The notes under the pieces were generated by a model. It had not been told where the DNA came from and searched no databases. It saw only the letters and a list, made by a program, of their open reading frames with translations. 64,000 nucleotides of DNA from Gonocerus acuteangulatus (Eukaryota > Arthropoda > Insecta > Hemiptera > Coreidae): NCBI GenBank assembly GCA_946811695.1, contig OX328123.1, forward strand, positions 122,694,429 to 122,758,428, in the 5' to 3' direction. Both the position numbers and the translations under genes were made by a program. This document shows positions 33,440-45,660 of this stretch, piece by piece; within the stretch, counting starts at the first letter, position 1; each line of letters begins with the position of its first letter.

Positions 33440-34941
33440 CATTTAAGAAGGAAGCGAAGTGTCAACGTGTAAGCTCGCTTCCTTCTAAAATCCTCGTTAT
33501 CTTGTGAACTATTGATTCAATTTATGAAGTTTATTGGGTTTGTGAATATTAATCTGTATATTATAACTAACGCTTCTACCCAAAACTTTGATAAAGTGAA
33601 TCTAGTTAACAGATTCATCCCTTCCCATATTTTTTTGCCTTATACCCCGGTTTCCAGTGCTGTGAACATTTTTTGACCATTATACTTATAACAACAAGAT
33701 GTTGTAAGTTTTACTGTATTCCTTCTTAAGGATATTCTCTATATAAAACCTTTTTCAATTTTTTTAGAGCTGATTAAATTTTGTGACAAGCTAAATCATA
33801 ACGTCCACATATACATAACTTAGATTTATATGTATATATTTATGCCACCACCCCTGGTGCAGAGTTCTTAACCACAATTGTTCTCCAGTATTACAACCAG
33901 CAACCTCAGTTGGAACATAAGGCCACGGACTCAATTTGAAACGAATGTTTTCTTTCAACTAACGTGAAGCATCCTGTTGCACTCGAGGAAGCCGGCTGTT
34001 GTTCCGAAAAACAATTTCTAATGAAAATCCTATTGCTTCTTATATATGCTTTGACCCATAAGAAGAAGATGAAATTCTTCAGCGAAAATGTGTAAAATAA
34101 ATTATTTTTCCAATGGATGTTAAATTTTAAAACCCCTAGGAATTTCTTTTAACTATTTCCACTAATTCTTTAAAAGCTCCTTTCACAGTTCTCTATTTTG
34201 TACTGCCGTGTCATAAAGCACACTGTAACATTTTTTATGTCTGCACCTCCTCTACAAATAATCTCTATTTTGTACAAATATTTATTCAGTATAACAACAA
34301 CTGACTAAAAGTTTGACAAATACTGATGATGTATACTCTTTTAAATAAAGTTAAACTTTAGTCACACCAATTCATAAAGTCGGTATTATTGTACGTAATT
34401 CTACAGTTGTTGAAATAAAAACAAATAATTGTGCGTTTCACGCCAAAAATATGTGTTGACTCCATAGAAATAATACCTACATCAGACATCTCCAGATAGC
34501 GGTAAAGTGTGTACATACATGTGTGACATTATACAACTTGTTCTAATTGTATGAAAATACTAGTCAGAGATCAGTAGTTCACTTCTGGAACCCATGTAGA
34601 TTTTAATATCCCAAAAGGGACTACGGATCATTGTATATCTTCCTTAAATGAAGCATAACAGGACATTGAAATAATATGTATTCTTTAAAAAAAAAAATAG
34701 AAGTACATTTCGTATTTAAAAGTGACAATATAAATATTTCTGTAAAATGCAAACATTTTATAATTCATCATGAACAATTTTTCATAATCGCTTGAACATA
34801 TTGACAAAAAAAACCAGAAAAGGCATAAAATGATTTTATAAAGTGATTGGCTATTTTTTGACCTTTTTCAATTAGAGGCCATATTTTTCCCACGGAAAAT
34901 ATCACAATGAAAGCAATTTGTATGTTATCTTTCATAAACAA

Positions 34942-34992
<51 letters not shown>

Positions 34993-36413
34993 ATATTATT
35001 ATACATCAGTAAATATTAAGAATTTTCCTACTAGGAACAATTCTCTGGTATATCCTTTGTCTGACACTATATTTATCATACGAAACTTTCTCAATTTCTT
35101 GGTCCAAAAAACCCAACATGTTTATGTACATAAGGATATTCTAGAATTGTATGAACATTTGTTATTCATATGCTGCTAAAAATGTACGAGTAAGCAATTT
35201 TTGAATGCATGAATTCACATGATTTATATATTTGCAAGCTTTATTTTGCTTGATTCGAGCAAGTTTCATTTCGATGTTCATAATCGCTCTTACATGTGTA
35301 ACTTAAACATAGTCTTAAGGATTGGCAAATGGAACAATCATAAGAAGTGTTTGGACGGTGCAGCCCGCACTTCGGCTTATCGAGTGTGATATATGTTTTT
35401 TAGCGTTTCATATCTGTTGAATGTTGTGTATTCATAGTATTAGTGGATTTAGTATAACATTGGAGTAGTTTAACTTGCCGTATATGATATTTTGTAATTC
35501 TATGTGTGATAAATGTGAAACTAGCTGTTGTTAGGCAGAACAGTTTGGAACTGGCAACCAGAAAATGAATGTCATATTCCACTTTTGGTTTGAAAGGTTG
35601 CGTCAAATAGTATTGACAGAAAATTTTAATAGTTAATACAACGTATTAAATGTTACAATTTTTACAATATTAACTATTACGATTTTTTGGGTAAATGACA
35701 ACTCATTTACCCAACTATTCGAAATTCAGGGCAGATTCTTGTATACTGTAGGATTTGCAGGATGGTGGAAAATTGTTGATATAAGTAGTCGATATAATGT
35801 TAAATTAATTTATCTTTCTCCAAATTCCAAGTATGTCTTTATCAAAGATATCATTTTGAAATTGCATATAATTACTAACGTTTGCTGGCTTTTAGCGGTA
35901 TGTATCAGAGGTAATTATGCTCATATCAAAAACGAAATTATTTTCACTAGTCGTTAGCTGCTTAATCTGTATTAGTAGTGCAAGAACTAGCAAGTTAACA
36001 TAAAATAAATAATCAGCGCCCAACAGAATATCGTGATTCAAAACTAGTTCGTTCGAGCATCCCTTGGTCACACGCGAGACATGGTTCAAACACAACGGAC
36101 TCAACTCAGACTTTTCCTCGCCAGCAGCCCCTAAATATAGAATTTATTTCGTTAACTCAACTCAATTTAATACAAATCAACCATTTTTCAAAAAACACTA
36201 TACGTGTGAATCAATATTTTAGTGTGTTTGTTGTTTTGTATTTGTGGAGAATACCCGCACATTGAGTTGACATGATTACTCAATCCGAATGTTCTGCCTA
36301 AAATATGTGCGTTTATAATTCGTAGAGTGCAAAACATTTTTTTTTTTTTGTTTTAAGTACATTTTTTTTAAATTTTATTATTATGTTTTTACGGCCCCAG
36401 TAGACCACTTAAG
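33440..36413 (+). other. probable receptor 3' UTR, then unannotated AT-rich sequence
   Basis: Possible polyadenylation signals AATAAA occur at 34096-34101 and 34344-34349. A (TA)n tract lies at 34943-34989. Beyond about 34.4 kb nothing is recognisable. Confidence 0.45.
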
Positions 36414-36609
36414 CAGAGATGGGCATAATTTTATTTATAAATAAAAATACGAATTTATTCGTACTTCATATATTTGTGAATACGAATATAAATAAATTCG
36501 TATTCATAAGTGTGAATACGAATTTATTTTTATTCACATATATTAAATATAAAAATACAAATAAAATTTTATTCGCAAATTTTTCTGCGAATACAAATAA
36601 ATTCACAGA
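36414..36609. mobile_element. hAT-type foldback element, left-arm fragment
   Basis: Begins CAGAGATGGGCATAATTTTA and follows the 5.6-kb copy closely for about 195 bp, then breaks off within ATTCACAGAA. The right arm is absent. Confidence 0.85.
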
Positions 36610-38825
36610 ACTTTTAAGGTGACATCATTGAAAAAATAGCATTTTCTGATACTCCAAAAGTACAAATTTTTAATAATTTCTGTGCTAACATTAGAATATA
36701 TATACATTTGAAAATATTTCAGAGGAGCCAATCAGTTTAGGCGGTAAAATACTATTTTAATTCAGAATAATTCGTTCTAAATGTTTTTTTCTCTAGTGTC
36801 TTTTCTCTCAGAATAAGAAGAAGAAATATTAAGTCCTATAGTCGAACGGTGAATACCGGAAATGCAAATACCGGAAGGGCAAAGGGTAAATACCTTTAAA
36901 AGAAGTAGCCTTTATTAAACCATATAGATAAATTGTAGTTTATGTAATCTATTAAAAGAAAAGGAAAACTTTATTTTCAACTTTTACCTTAGAAAATTCT
37001 ACCAGAAGCTTGCTCTTTTTAAGCAGTCAAGGGCGATATACCACAATACATGTAGTGTACATGACTTTCCATTCTACAAACAACTCGTAATTAACTTGGA
37101 GTTACGTTAAACACTCTGCATTTTCCAGTTACGCCCTTTACAGTCTTCATATGTCCTACTGAGTTGCCCATCTTCGATTTTGTGATAAGCAGCCTGAAAA
37201 AGAAAGCTGGCATGGATTCATTTATTTTTGAAAATCGTCTTCCACCCCCCTCCTCCCTCTCCCTTTCTCTCACACACTCTCTCTTTAATTAATTAATTAA
37301 TCGTCAAATACATTATGGACCAACTGCAAAATACCATTTGTTCATTTAATAATGGTTAATGCATGCTCTAACACATACATACTCTTGCTTTTCAAACTTT
37401 TGTAATTTTAACAGAGTGCCAACATGAAATACCGACAAGAAGCTTGCGGCCACCATGTGGCTGCAAATAATATTGCGACAAGAGAAAAAAAAAAAAAAAT
37501 CCAATTTTGTGAAGTGTTTCTCGCTCACATTCAAATATTCATATTATCTTGAGAGAACAAGGAAACAGGATTCTGTATTGCAGAACCCAGTATTAGGGGC
37601 TTTTTTTATATGTATTCCAGAATTACAATCTTATGTTTCCCGAATTTTAACACGAATAGAATATATTAATGATTCCTCGATTTTGATTAGGCACTGAAAA
37701 CCGACAATTTTTTTACTAACAAGCAGTTTTAGATTTTTCATGTTTATTTGGATTTTAAAATCCAATTTTTAATAAAAACAATATTTGGGAAAACCTAAGA
37801 CTTTGCATATATTTTGTTAAATAATTAATGTAAGGCGATTGATAAATTGAGGTTATTGGAGAACAAGCATTAGATAATCGTAATACATTTTTTTAAAGAA
37901 AAATTTCCAAAAGAAATTTTCCATTGACTGAATTTTCCATTCTCGGTCACCGAAAACGGTGCTTAAATTGTCGAATATTTTCACATATTATGAACAGAAT
38001 TGATTCTCCCAGGTTAATTTACGAAAAAATTAGAAAGCAGTTCTTCTGTCGTATTTCAGGAGTATTTAAGTAGTTCTAGTAAAAGAATGTTTGCAAAATT
38101 TCTTCAAATCTTATATAAATCTCAAATGTATATTTGAATACCGTTAACCAGCAAATTCGGTTTAGCTGGAGGTGGTTTTTACTCCCAACATAAATCATTA
38201 ATATGCTCCTAACGGTTAAAATAGTTCTTGAATTGCAACCAAATTTGGCTTAGCAGAATCTTACATAGGAAATAATTCAGGGGGCTGCTAATAGGGGTGT
38301 TAGGGGGTAATGAAAATGTAAAGTTTTGAGGTCCTTTGGACACCAAGTAAACCAGGGTAAATGTTGAAGAAAGGTTTCGTTTTTATAAATTTTGTACACG
38401 TATGTTGTATACAAGCAGCCCGCCCTTATGTACTTATGTTCATCTAAAGACAAAAATGCCTTGTAAAAATGAACTAAATCAGTCCATTACGACAGAACCA
38501 AAATATAAATTTTCTCTTACCGTCAGGTATTTTTACTTACATAGCCTCCAAAAAAAACTCATAATTTATAATTTCAAACTGTAAAGAACAGGTGTAAAAA
38601 AAGGCAAAATTGAACCAGCAAACGGGGAAGTTTAATCCAGAACAAAATTATATAAAACATTAATAACTCTGTCAGCAGTAGATTACAGACGCAGAAGAGC
38701 AAAATTATTTATACTTCACGTAGATATCCACGGTCCACAAATCACTCCATAGAGTTTGATAAACCTTAAGTCCTAATGGAAATTTACGTCAATATACAGT
38801 TATTTACTTGTATATATGAAAGTTG

Positions 38826-38826
<1 letters not shown>
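36610..38826. other. AT-rich stretch, nothing recognised
   Basis: Includes a pyrimidine-rich patch (CCACCCCCCTCCTCCCTCTC, about 37242-37290) followed by a (TTAA)n run, and a 14-A run near 37486. No gene supported. Confidence 0.45.

Positions 38827-38861
<35 letters not shown>
38827..38861. repeat. (TA)n microsatellite
   Basis: Perfect TA tract. Confidence 0.94.
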
Positions 38862-38872
<11 letters not shown>

Positions 38873-38968
38873 ACAACTTCTCTCCTTTAACAAGTTATGT
38901 TGATATACTTCATTCCCAGTAATGAAGCAATCACCTAGTTTATTAATGATTTTGATAATGAGCAAATT

Positions 38969-39000
38969 TGCTAGAATCGGAGTCCACTCCGATTCTAGCA
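38969..39000. repeat. perfect 15-bp hairpin with 2-nt spacer
   Basis: TGCTAGAATCGGAGT, then CC, then its exact complement. It is immediately followed by TCCAATTTCCGA and then CCAATTCCAATTGG, also self-complementary. Function unknown. Confidence 0.9.
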
Positions 39001-39265
39001 TCCAATTTCCGATTTTTATATCCAATTCCAATTGGATTCACCTGAAACGCCCACGCCAAATATGTCCCTATTGTTTGCAGTCAATGTTCTCTTACAATTA
39101 AACTAGCTTCATCCACATTTAAACTACGACATACACATGTATACGTTTAATTGGCGTTCGGGATCCATGAATAATAATAATAGAAATAACTCCAAAAATA
39201 ATTTTCCCTCCTCAACGAATGAAACCAAAATTGGATTTGTTTCACGAGATTTGATTGATTCCTCA

Positions 39266-39273
<8 letters not shown>

Positions 39274-39331
<58 letters not shown>
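39274..39331. repeat. poly-T run of about 58 bases
   Basis: A long homopolymer; open frames across it are meaningless. It may be the A-tail of a minus-strand retrocopy, but no body was recognised to the left (39000-39273). Confidence 0.9.
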
Positions 39332-39333
<2 letters not shown>

Positions 39334-40361
39334 CACAGAGCAGTAACTTCTAAATAGAACTTTTCGTTTGTAAAAGCAGTTTAGTATATTGTACAATATG
39401 GAACTATCGAATTATTATTGATTCATTAATCCAAAAGCTTCGATACCTTGATTCATTAATCTGTATCTTCTTGAGCCTTCAAAAAATCATCACAAGTCGC
39501 AAAGTTCTATACACATAGTTATAATGATTGAGCTTCCAATAAACGCAATCTCTTTATCCAGAGAATAAATTATTTTTTATTAATGTATCATGAGTTTTAG
39601 TACAATATCATAAATAAAAAATAAATATTTCATAGACAATATTCTATAAATTAAACTAATTTAATGCCCAATATTTAACTTACCATTGACAATAGCCACT
39701 ATACAGAAAACACATTAAAATTTTTGAAACAAATCAGACTACATGACAGTCTATAAATACAATAAATTCCTAACTGAATATCAATAATAATTAAATAATT
39801 AATGTAGAATGATATAAAAATTGATATGAATAACTTTTATTGAACCTCTCACGACTAACTTAGCCTTTCGTTTTTGTTTTTTATTGTATTCTTTGTTTAC
39901 TTATTTCTCTTGCTCTTATTCTTTTCGTTAAGAATTTTTATCAAAGGAAATCAATAAATCGTCATAAATCTGTTAATTCTTATGTAAAAGCTCTTATCGC
40001 TAATGTTGTAAAGCCTTTCAATACATTTTAAAAAAATAACATACACAATGTTAAAAAAAAAGACACATACTCAAGTGGAAAACTGACTGGCCATACCACA
40101 CAATACAACCACTTACATGACTTTAAGGTGACTGTGCTAGCCCGGAGATCCAGTTTTCGGAATGTAAGGCGAGAAATCGTGCTTACTGGACATTATTGGA
40201 CGTATTTGATGACCACAGAGGACAAATCGAATTGTACACTTAGCAACAATACACGAACAATTCAACATGTACTTACAAACTACAAATAAAAAGAAGACAT
40301 TGACTCAAATTTAAAAAAAAAAAAAAAACAGCAAAAGATTAATTTCTGCTCAACTTATCTC
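39332..40361. other. AT-rich stretch, nothing recognised
   Basis: No supported gene or repeat boundary. Confidence 0.4.
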
Positions 40362-40618
40362 ATATCGTCGAAACAAAAGCAAACTAACGAATATGAAAAT
40401 CACCACTTTTCAAAGTGGAAAAGTATTCATTCATAACTTTTTTTGGACGGTCAAATATTCGGCAGATTTGACCTTTTGATAGTGGAATACTTTCCCTTTA
40501 ATAGAGTGAAATCAGATTCAAGAATTTGCCACACATAAGTCCAGCAGAAATTAGTAAAGATTGGCAATGAAAGATGCAATTTTTCATATTCGTTAGTTTG
40601 CTTTTGTATCGACGATAT
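40362..40618. mobile_element. 257-bp MITE with 38-bp inverted repeats, copy 2
   Basis: Same ends as copy 1 (TATCGTCGAAACAAAAGCAA and the inverse) and the same interior in reverse orientation (CGGCAGATTTGACCTTTTGA). Flanking TA on both sides. Divergence from copy 1 is modest, with scattered substitutions. Confidence 0.9.
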
Positions 40619-41599
40619 GTATACTCGTTTAAAAGTAACAAATTTCTAAATAATGAATTTATTTTTAAATACTAACATTTATTTTATCAATTTCATTTCT
40701 TTGTTTATCTTATTTTTTTCATTTGTTCACTATTTATTTATTAACATTGTTATTAGGAATAGCTTATTTTCCGTAATGTTTTATATAAATGTACTATGAA
40801 TGTTAAATTATTATTACGAATAATTATTTATACCTTGTAGTGCTGTGAGCGGAGCAAGGTTGTTTTTATTGTGTAAATAAATAAATATTAGCTTTAATAA
40901 TTTCTGATGATTATCTAAATGACATTTTCAAACCAAGCAAATCTTCAACATTTGTACATGCAAAATAGAAGTTTTACAGTTAATTCTTAATAAGGCTAAA
41001 ATGTTCCATGATGAATCTTCGTGACGAGATCTAATACCAGACACTACTTTCTCTATTCAACCTCATTCAGTTATAACTCTGCGGCACGAACGCTAAAATC
41101 CCCAACCAATATTACTAAGTGTACAGTATAAAATAGTATATCAAGGTATTTTCATACAATACTCGAAACATGTTTAGAGTTAATGCTACCTTTAGATTTA
41201 TTTGTCATTTAATTTTCATGTATACGCACATACTAATCCAAAAACCTCATTTAGATCAACAGAAATAGACATAGGACTAGTTCGTTGATGACAAACTATT
41301 ATTAGACAAAAAGCCATAGTTGGGGAAGTCCGTTATGAAATGTTACGAGAAAATGTATTATGATTTTGATATTTTGCTATAGAAGCTCGTGTTTATTCTA
41401 TTATTATTTAGCGATTCATCACTTAAAAAATTAGTTTGAATATGCTTAAATACGTTATTAATAACTTATATCATTCAAGGCACAAACTAAAAAGAGGCAA
41501 TTTGGGAATACAATATATGTAATATTTGATAATTTAGTAAATATTATCTTGAAAAATATATTCATTTAATATTAACTAAAAGAAATTATATATCTATAT
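40619..41599. other. AT-rich stretch with a possible retroelement tail
   Basis: TGTAGTGCTGTGAGCGGAGC followed by GTGTAAATAAATAAATATTA (40836-40890) looks like a non-LTR 3' end. The remainder has nothing recognisable. Confidence 0.35.
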
Positions 41600-41619
41600 G
41601 TGTGTGTATATATATATAT

Positions 41620-41678
<59 letters not shown>
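41600..41678. repeat. (TA)n microsatellite, imperfect
   Basis: TA repeats with TG interruptions at about 41626-41634. Confidence 0.93.
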
Positions 41679-41682
<4 letters not shown>

Positions 41683-42011
41683 TGAAAATATGAGCACTAA
41701 CATTATATCCGTACAGTGCAAGAAAAAATTATTCAACATTTCCACAGATGTTTTATTTCATGCACATCGTTTTGGAAGATTGAGCTTGCATTCTCAATGC
41801 AAATGCAAAGGTTTTTACTCAGCGGAGCATTACTTCTCGACTTACTAGAGTCCGAGAAACAACTGTGTAAATTTTGAACATTTTTTTTTTTCATCGCTAT
41901 AAAATGAATTTCCACCATCCAGAAATATCTGCAAAAAAATATTTCATTAAATAGTTTGACATTTCATAAATAACTAAAACAAAAATCATAAATTGAATTT
42001 AACTGGTAGCA

Positions 42012-42027
42012 TTCCACGGTCCGAGTC
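42012..42027. repeat. 16-bp direct repeat, left flank of Penelope-like copy
   Basis: TTCCACGGTCCGAGTC is repeated exactly at 44033-44048 and brackets the minus-strand Penelope-like copy, as a target duplication would. Confidence 0.7.
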
Positions 42028-44032
42028 TGAGAATGAGGATGTTCTTCTGGTTCACCGGTATAAATATCTGTCTTTGTATTCTTCCGCGGGCGTAATCTGC
42101 TTTTCAATTTCCTGATTGGTCGGTTCTAGTCATGTTAGATTCTGGTTGGTGGGTAACATCTGTACCGTTCATTGGCTGAAATTCATTCTTCTTTTCTTCT
42201 CAAATTCATTTCTCTTTTCTTCTTTCCATAGGTTTAATCACCGGATGCCATACTTAGCTGAACTTGTACCAATCTTCTTTGTTAAAATTCTCAGGGTGTC
42301 TTACTACAAATCGGATAACATGATTAGTGCTGTAAAAATGTTCTGCTACCGCCGATTTTTCAATATTGCAATTCTTAACACTCTTCATACGACCTGAAAT
42401 TCTTCTGAATACCAATCTTCCTGTTTGCCCAATATACTCTGTTCCGCAGGAGCATGTAATACTATAGACACCTGGTGATTTCAGCTTCATCTAATCCTTG
42501 GGCTTATTTATCATTTGAATTATCTTACGTTCAGTAGTGTAAACTATCTTGATGTCATACTTCTTTAGAGTATTCGCAATCTTCTCTGTAGTTCGTTTTA
42601 CTTAGGGCAGGATTACCGTTTTTCTGTTTAGGTCTTTCTGGACTCCCTTTTCCGTCGGCTTCATATTTCTTTTAGCTTTGGTGGTTTGTTTCTTGCTAAC
42701 TTCTTCCGTGTACCCGTTTTCCCTAGAGCCGTTTTAGGTGTCTTTCTTCCTTTTTTGAGGTGGTTCGGTTGGGAAATTCTGATAGCCCTAGTCATCTGGG
42801 TAGTGATCAAGGTGTTCTCCTTGGCTGGATGGTGACGAGAAGCTGCCCTTTGATATCTATTCGTATCAGAGGGTTTTCTGTCGACTGAATCTTCCAGACG
42901 ATCTCCAATCATCTATACTTTTGAAGGAACGGCAATACCCCGTCCCCTTCAATTTCTATCGTAAACTTTATATTGTCGTGTATCTTCTTTATATGTTCGA
43001 CGAAATCTTCTGATATCTCCTTTCCGTGAGGCCAAACAACTCACGTGTTATCCACATACCTAACCAATGACTTGGTTTCAATTTCGCCCTTGCTAGAGCT
43101 GTGTTTTCGAACTCCTCCAAGTATACTTCCACTGCCAATGGGGCTAAGTGGTGAACCCATAATAGTGCCTTCTATCTGTTTGTAATTTTTTTTTTCCATT
43201 GAACAGGAAATACGTTGATTTCAGACAAAGTTCCGCCAATTTTATTTCTTCATCGTTCAAAAACCTCTTCAATAGCTGCAATGTTTCTTCCAATGAGACC
43301 TTGGTAAACAAAGACTTCACATCGAACCTTACTAGTAGTTCTTCTTTTTGTATTTTAATAGTCTTCATCTTATCCACGAAATCTTTTGAGATTTTTAGAG
43401 TCTTTTGTGTTTCTTGGCAATATACTGTGCAAGCCCATATGTCGGTGAGCCAATGGGGTGAACAATTGGTCGTAGTGGAATATCTTCTTTATGTATCTTT
43501 CGCAATCCATAAATCCTTGGGGTATTGGTCCAGTTTTGGGAATTTCTCTTTAATCACAGTGCATACTTTAAACATTTTAATGATCTTCTTGTTTATATCT
43601 TTAGTCGGATCACCATTTAGAGGTACGTATGGCTCATCATCCAGTAGCTCCTCCGTTTACTTCATGTAGTCTATCTGTCATAACAACAGTTGAGTTACCT
43701 TTATCAGCTGGGAGAGCTAAAATATCTTCTCTCTTCTTTAGATATTGTAATGATTTTATTTCGTTCTTGGTCATGTTCGACTTAGGAGGCTTAGATTTCT
43801 TTAAAATTGGCTAATTTCTCCTACGTTTTTTATCGTAGACCCTACGCCGCAAATAGTTTTCTCAACTGGTATTCTTTTTGGTGACATTGCAAACTTAAAA
43901 CCTTCACTCAAAACGCTAACCAAATCCTTTAGAAGTTCTTCTTCTTTCAAATTGTTCACCGTACTCTCGAATGTTCATGTTACTGTAAACTTGCTCGGCC
44001 TTTATACAAGCAAATCAATTTAACTCTTTGCC
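42028..44032 (-). pseudogene. Penelope-like element, minus-strand copy (RT + GIY-YIG)
   Basis: Leftward from about 43780 the translation shows ILALPADKGNSTVVMTD and an RT start with [17 protein letters not shown]. Then come LVRFDVKSLFTKVSLEETL (first catalytic Asp), IMGSPLSPIGSG, and a degraded active site YVDN where YVDD is expected. An HPA-type segment (SRHHPAKENTL) leads to a GIY-YIG endonuclease (GVYSITCSCGTEYIGQTGR). This is the Penelope order: RT followed by GIY-YIG nuclease. Multiple frameshifts and the active-site change make it non-functional. It is bracketed by the 16-bp direct repeat and abuts an inverted, truncated second copy. Confidence 0.85.
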
Positions 44033-44048
44033 TTCCACGGTCCGAGTC
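44033..44048. repeat. 16-bp direct repeat at junction of the two Penelope-like copies
   Basis: Exact match to 42012-42027; the plus-strand copy starts directly after it. Confidence 0.7.
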
Positions 44049-45660
44049 CTAACCCAGTGCCTCCGAGGATTTATGGATTGCCAAAGATTCATAAAGACGA
44101 TATTCCACTACGGCCAATTGTTAACTCCATTGGCTCGCGGACATATGGAATTGCACAGTATATTCCCAAGAAACAATATCGACAAGAGAGAACATCACAT
44201 AAAAGACTCAACAAAATTCGTTGAGTAGATTGAGGCCATTAAAATACAAAAAGAAGATCTACTAATAAGTTTCGATGTGAAGCCATTGTTCACCATGGTC
44301 TCATTGGAAGAAACATTTTTGAGATTTTTGAACGATGAAGAAATAAAATTGGCAGAACTTTGTCTGAAATCAACGTAGTTCCTGTGCATTGAATAACACA
44401 GATTACAAACAGATAGAATGCACTATTATGGGTTCACCACTTAGCCCCATTGGCAGTGGAAGTATATTTGGAGGAGTTCGAAAACACATCTCTAGCAAGG
44501 GCGAAGTTGAAACCAAGTCATTGGTTAGGTATGTGGATACCACGTGAGTTGTTTGGCCTCGCGGAAAGGAGACATCAGAAGATTTCGTCGAACATATAAA
44601 GAAGATACACGACATTATAAAGTTTACGATAGAAATTGAAGGGGACGGGGTATTGCCGTTACTTCAAAAGTATAGATGATTGGAGATCGTCTGGAAGATT
44701 CAGTCGACAGACAACCCTCTGATACGAATAGATATCAAAGAGCAGCTTCTCGTCACCATCCAGCCAAGGAGAACACCTTGATCACTACCCAGATGTCTAG
44801 GGCTATCAGAATTTCCCAACCGAACCACCTCAAAAAAGGAAGAAAGACACCTAAAACGGCTCTAGGGAAAACGGGTACACGGAAGAAGTTAGCAAGAATC
44901 AAACCACCAAAGCTAAAAGAAATATGAAGCCGACGGAAAAGGGAGTTCAGGAAGACCTAAACAGAAAAACGGTAATCGTGCCCTAAGCAAAACGAACTAC
45001 AGAGAAGATTGCGAATACTCTAAAGAAGTATGACATCAAGACAGTTTACACTACTGAACGTAAGATAATTCAAATGATAAATAAGCCCAAGGATTAGATG
45101 AAGCTGAAATAACCAGGTGTCTATAGTATTACATGCTCCTGCGGAACAGAGTATATTGGGCAAACAGGAAGATTGGTATTCAGAAGAATTTCAGGTCGTA
45201 TGAAGAGTGTTAAGAATTGCAATATTGAAAAATCGGCGGTAGCAGAACATTTTTACAGCACTAATCATGTTATCCGATTTGATAAAGCAAGCATTTTGTC
45301 GAAAATAAAAAACTACCAAGAACGGACAATTAGGGAAGCCATAGAAATTAGTAAGACACCCTGAGAATTTTAACAAAGAAGGTTAGTACAAGTTCAGCAA
45401 AGTATGGCATCCGGTGATTAAACCTATGGAAAGAAGAAGAAAGGAATTTCAGCCAATGAACGGTCCAGATGGAACCCACCAACCAGAATCGAACATGACC
45501 GGAACCGACCAATCAGGAAATTGAAAAGCAGATTACGCCCGCGGAAGAATACAAAGACAGACATTTTTACCGCTGAACTAGATGAACATCCTCATTCTCA
45601 GACTAAGCCCTGAGGAAGCTGGCAGTATGACTAGCGAAACGTCGTTGAAGAAGTTCGTGA
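44049..45660 (+). pseudogene. Penelope-like element, plus-strand copy (RT + GIY-YIG), 5'-truncated
   Basis: Starts inside the RT ([12 protein letters not shown] motif as [20 protein letters not shown]). It passes through SFDVKPLFTMVSLEETF and MGSPLSPIGSGSIFGG, then a broken active site (YVD followed by Thr). An 83-codon segment at 44676-44927 is identical to the minus-strand copy at 80 of 83 residues. The GIY-YIG nuclease (GVYSITCSCGTEYIGQTGR) and its C-terminal helix (IREAIEISKTP) follow. The tail contains a CTGAGGA...GAAACGTC hammerhead-like motif at 45609-45641. Stops and indels make it inactive. The close match to the inverted copy means both came from one young subfamily. Confidence 0.85.
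45609..45641 (+). ncRNA. hammerhead-like motif in Penelope-like tail (putative)
   Basis: CTGAGGA, a 5-bp stem II (GCTGG/CTAGC with one G-U), GAAAC, GT and C follow the core order. No convincing stem I is visible, and one extra base follows the first core block. Confidence 0.35.

Noticed and set aside
42661..42912. Independent small basic protein genes (83 codons, twice)
   Set aside because: They are the same Penelope-like RT segment in two inverted copies, flanked by other pieces of that protein in other frames.
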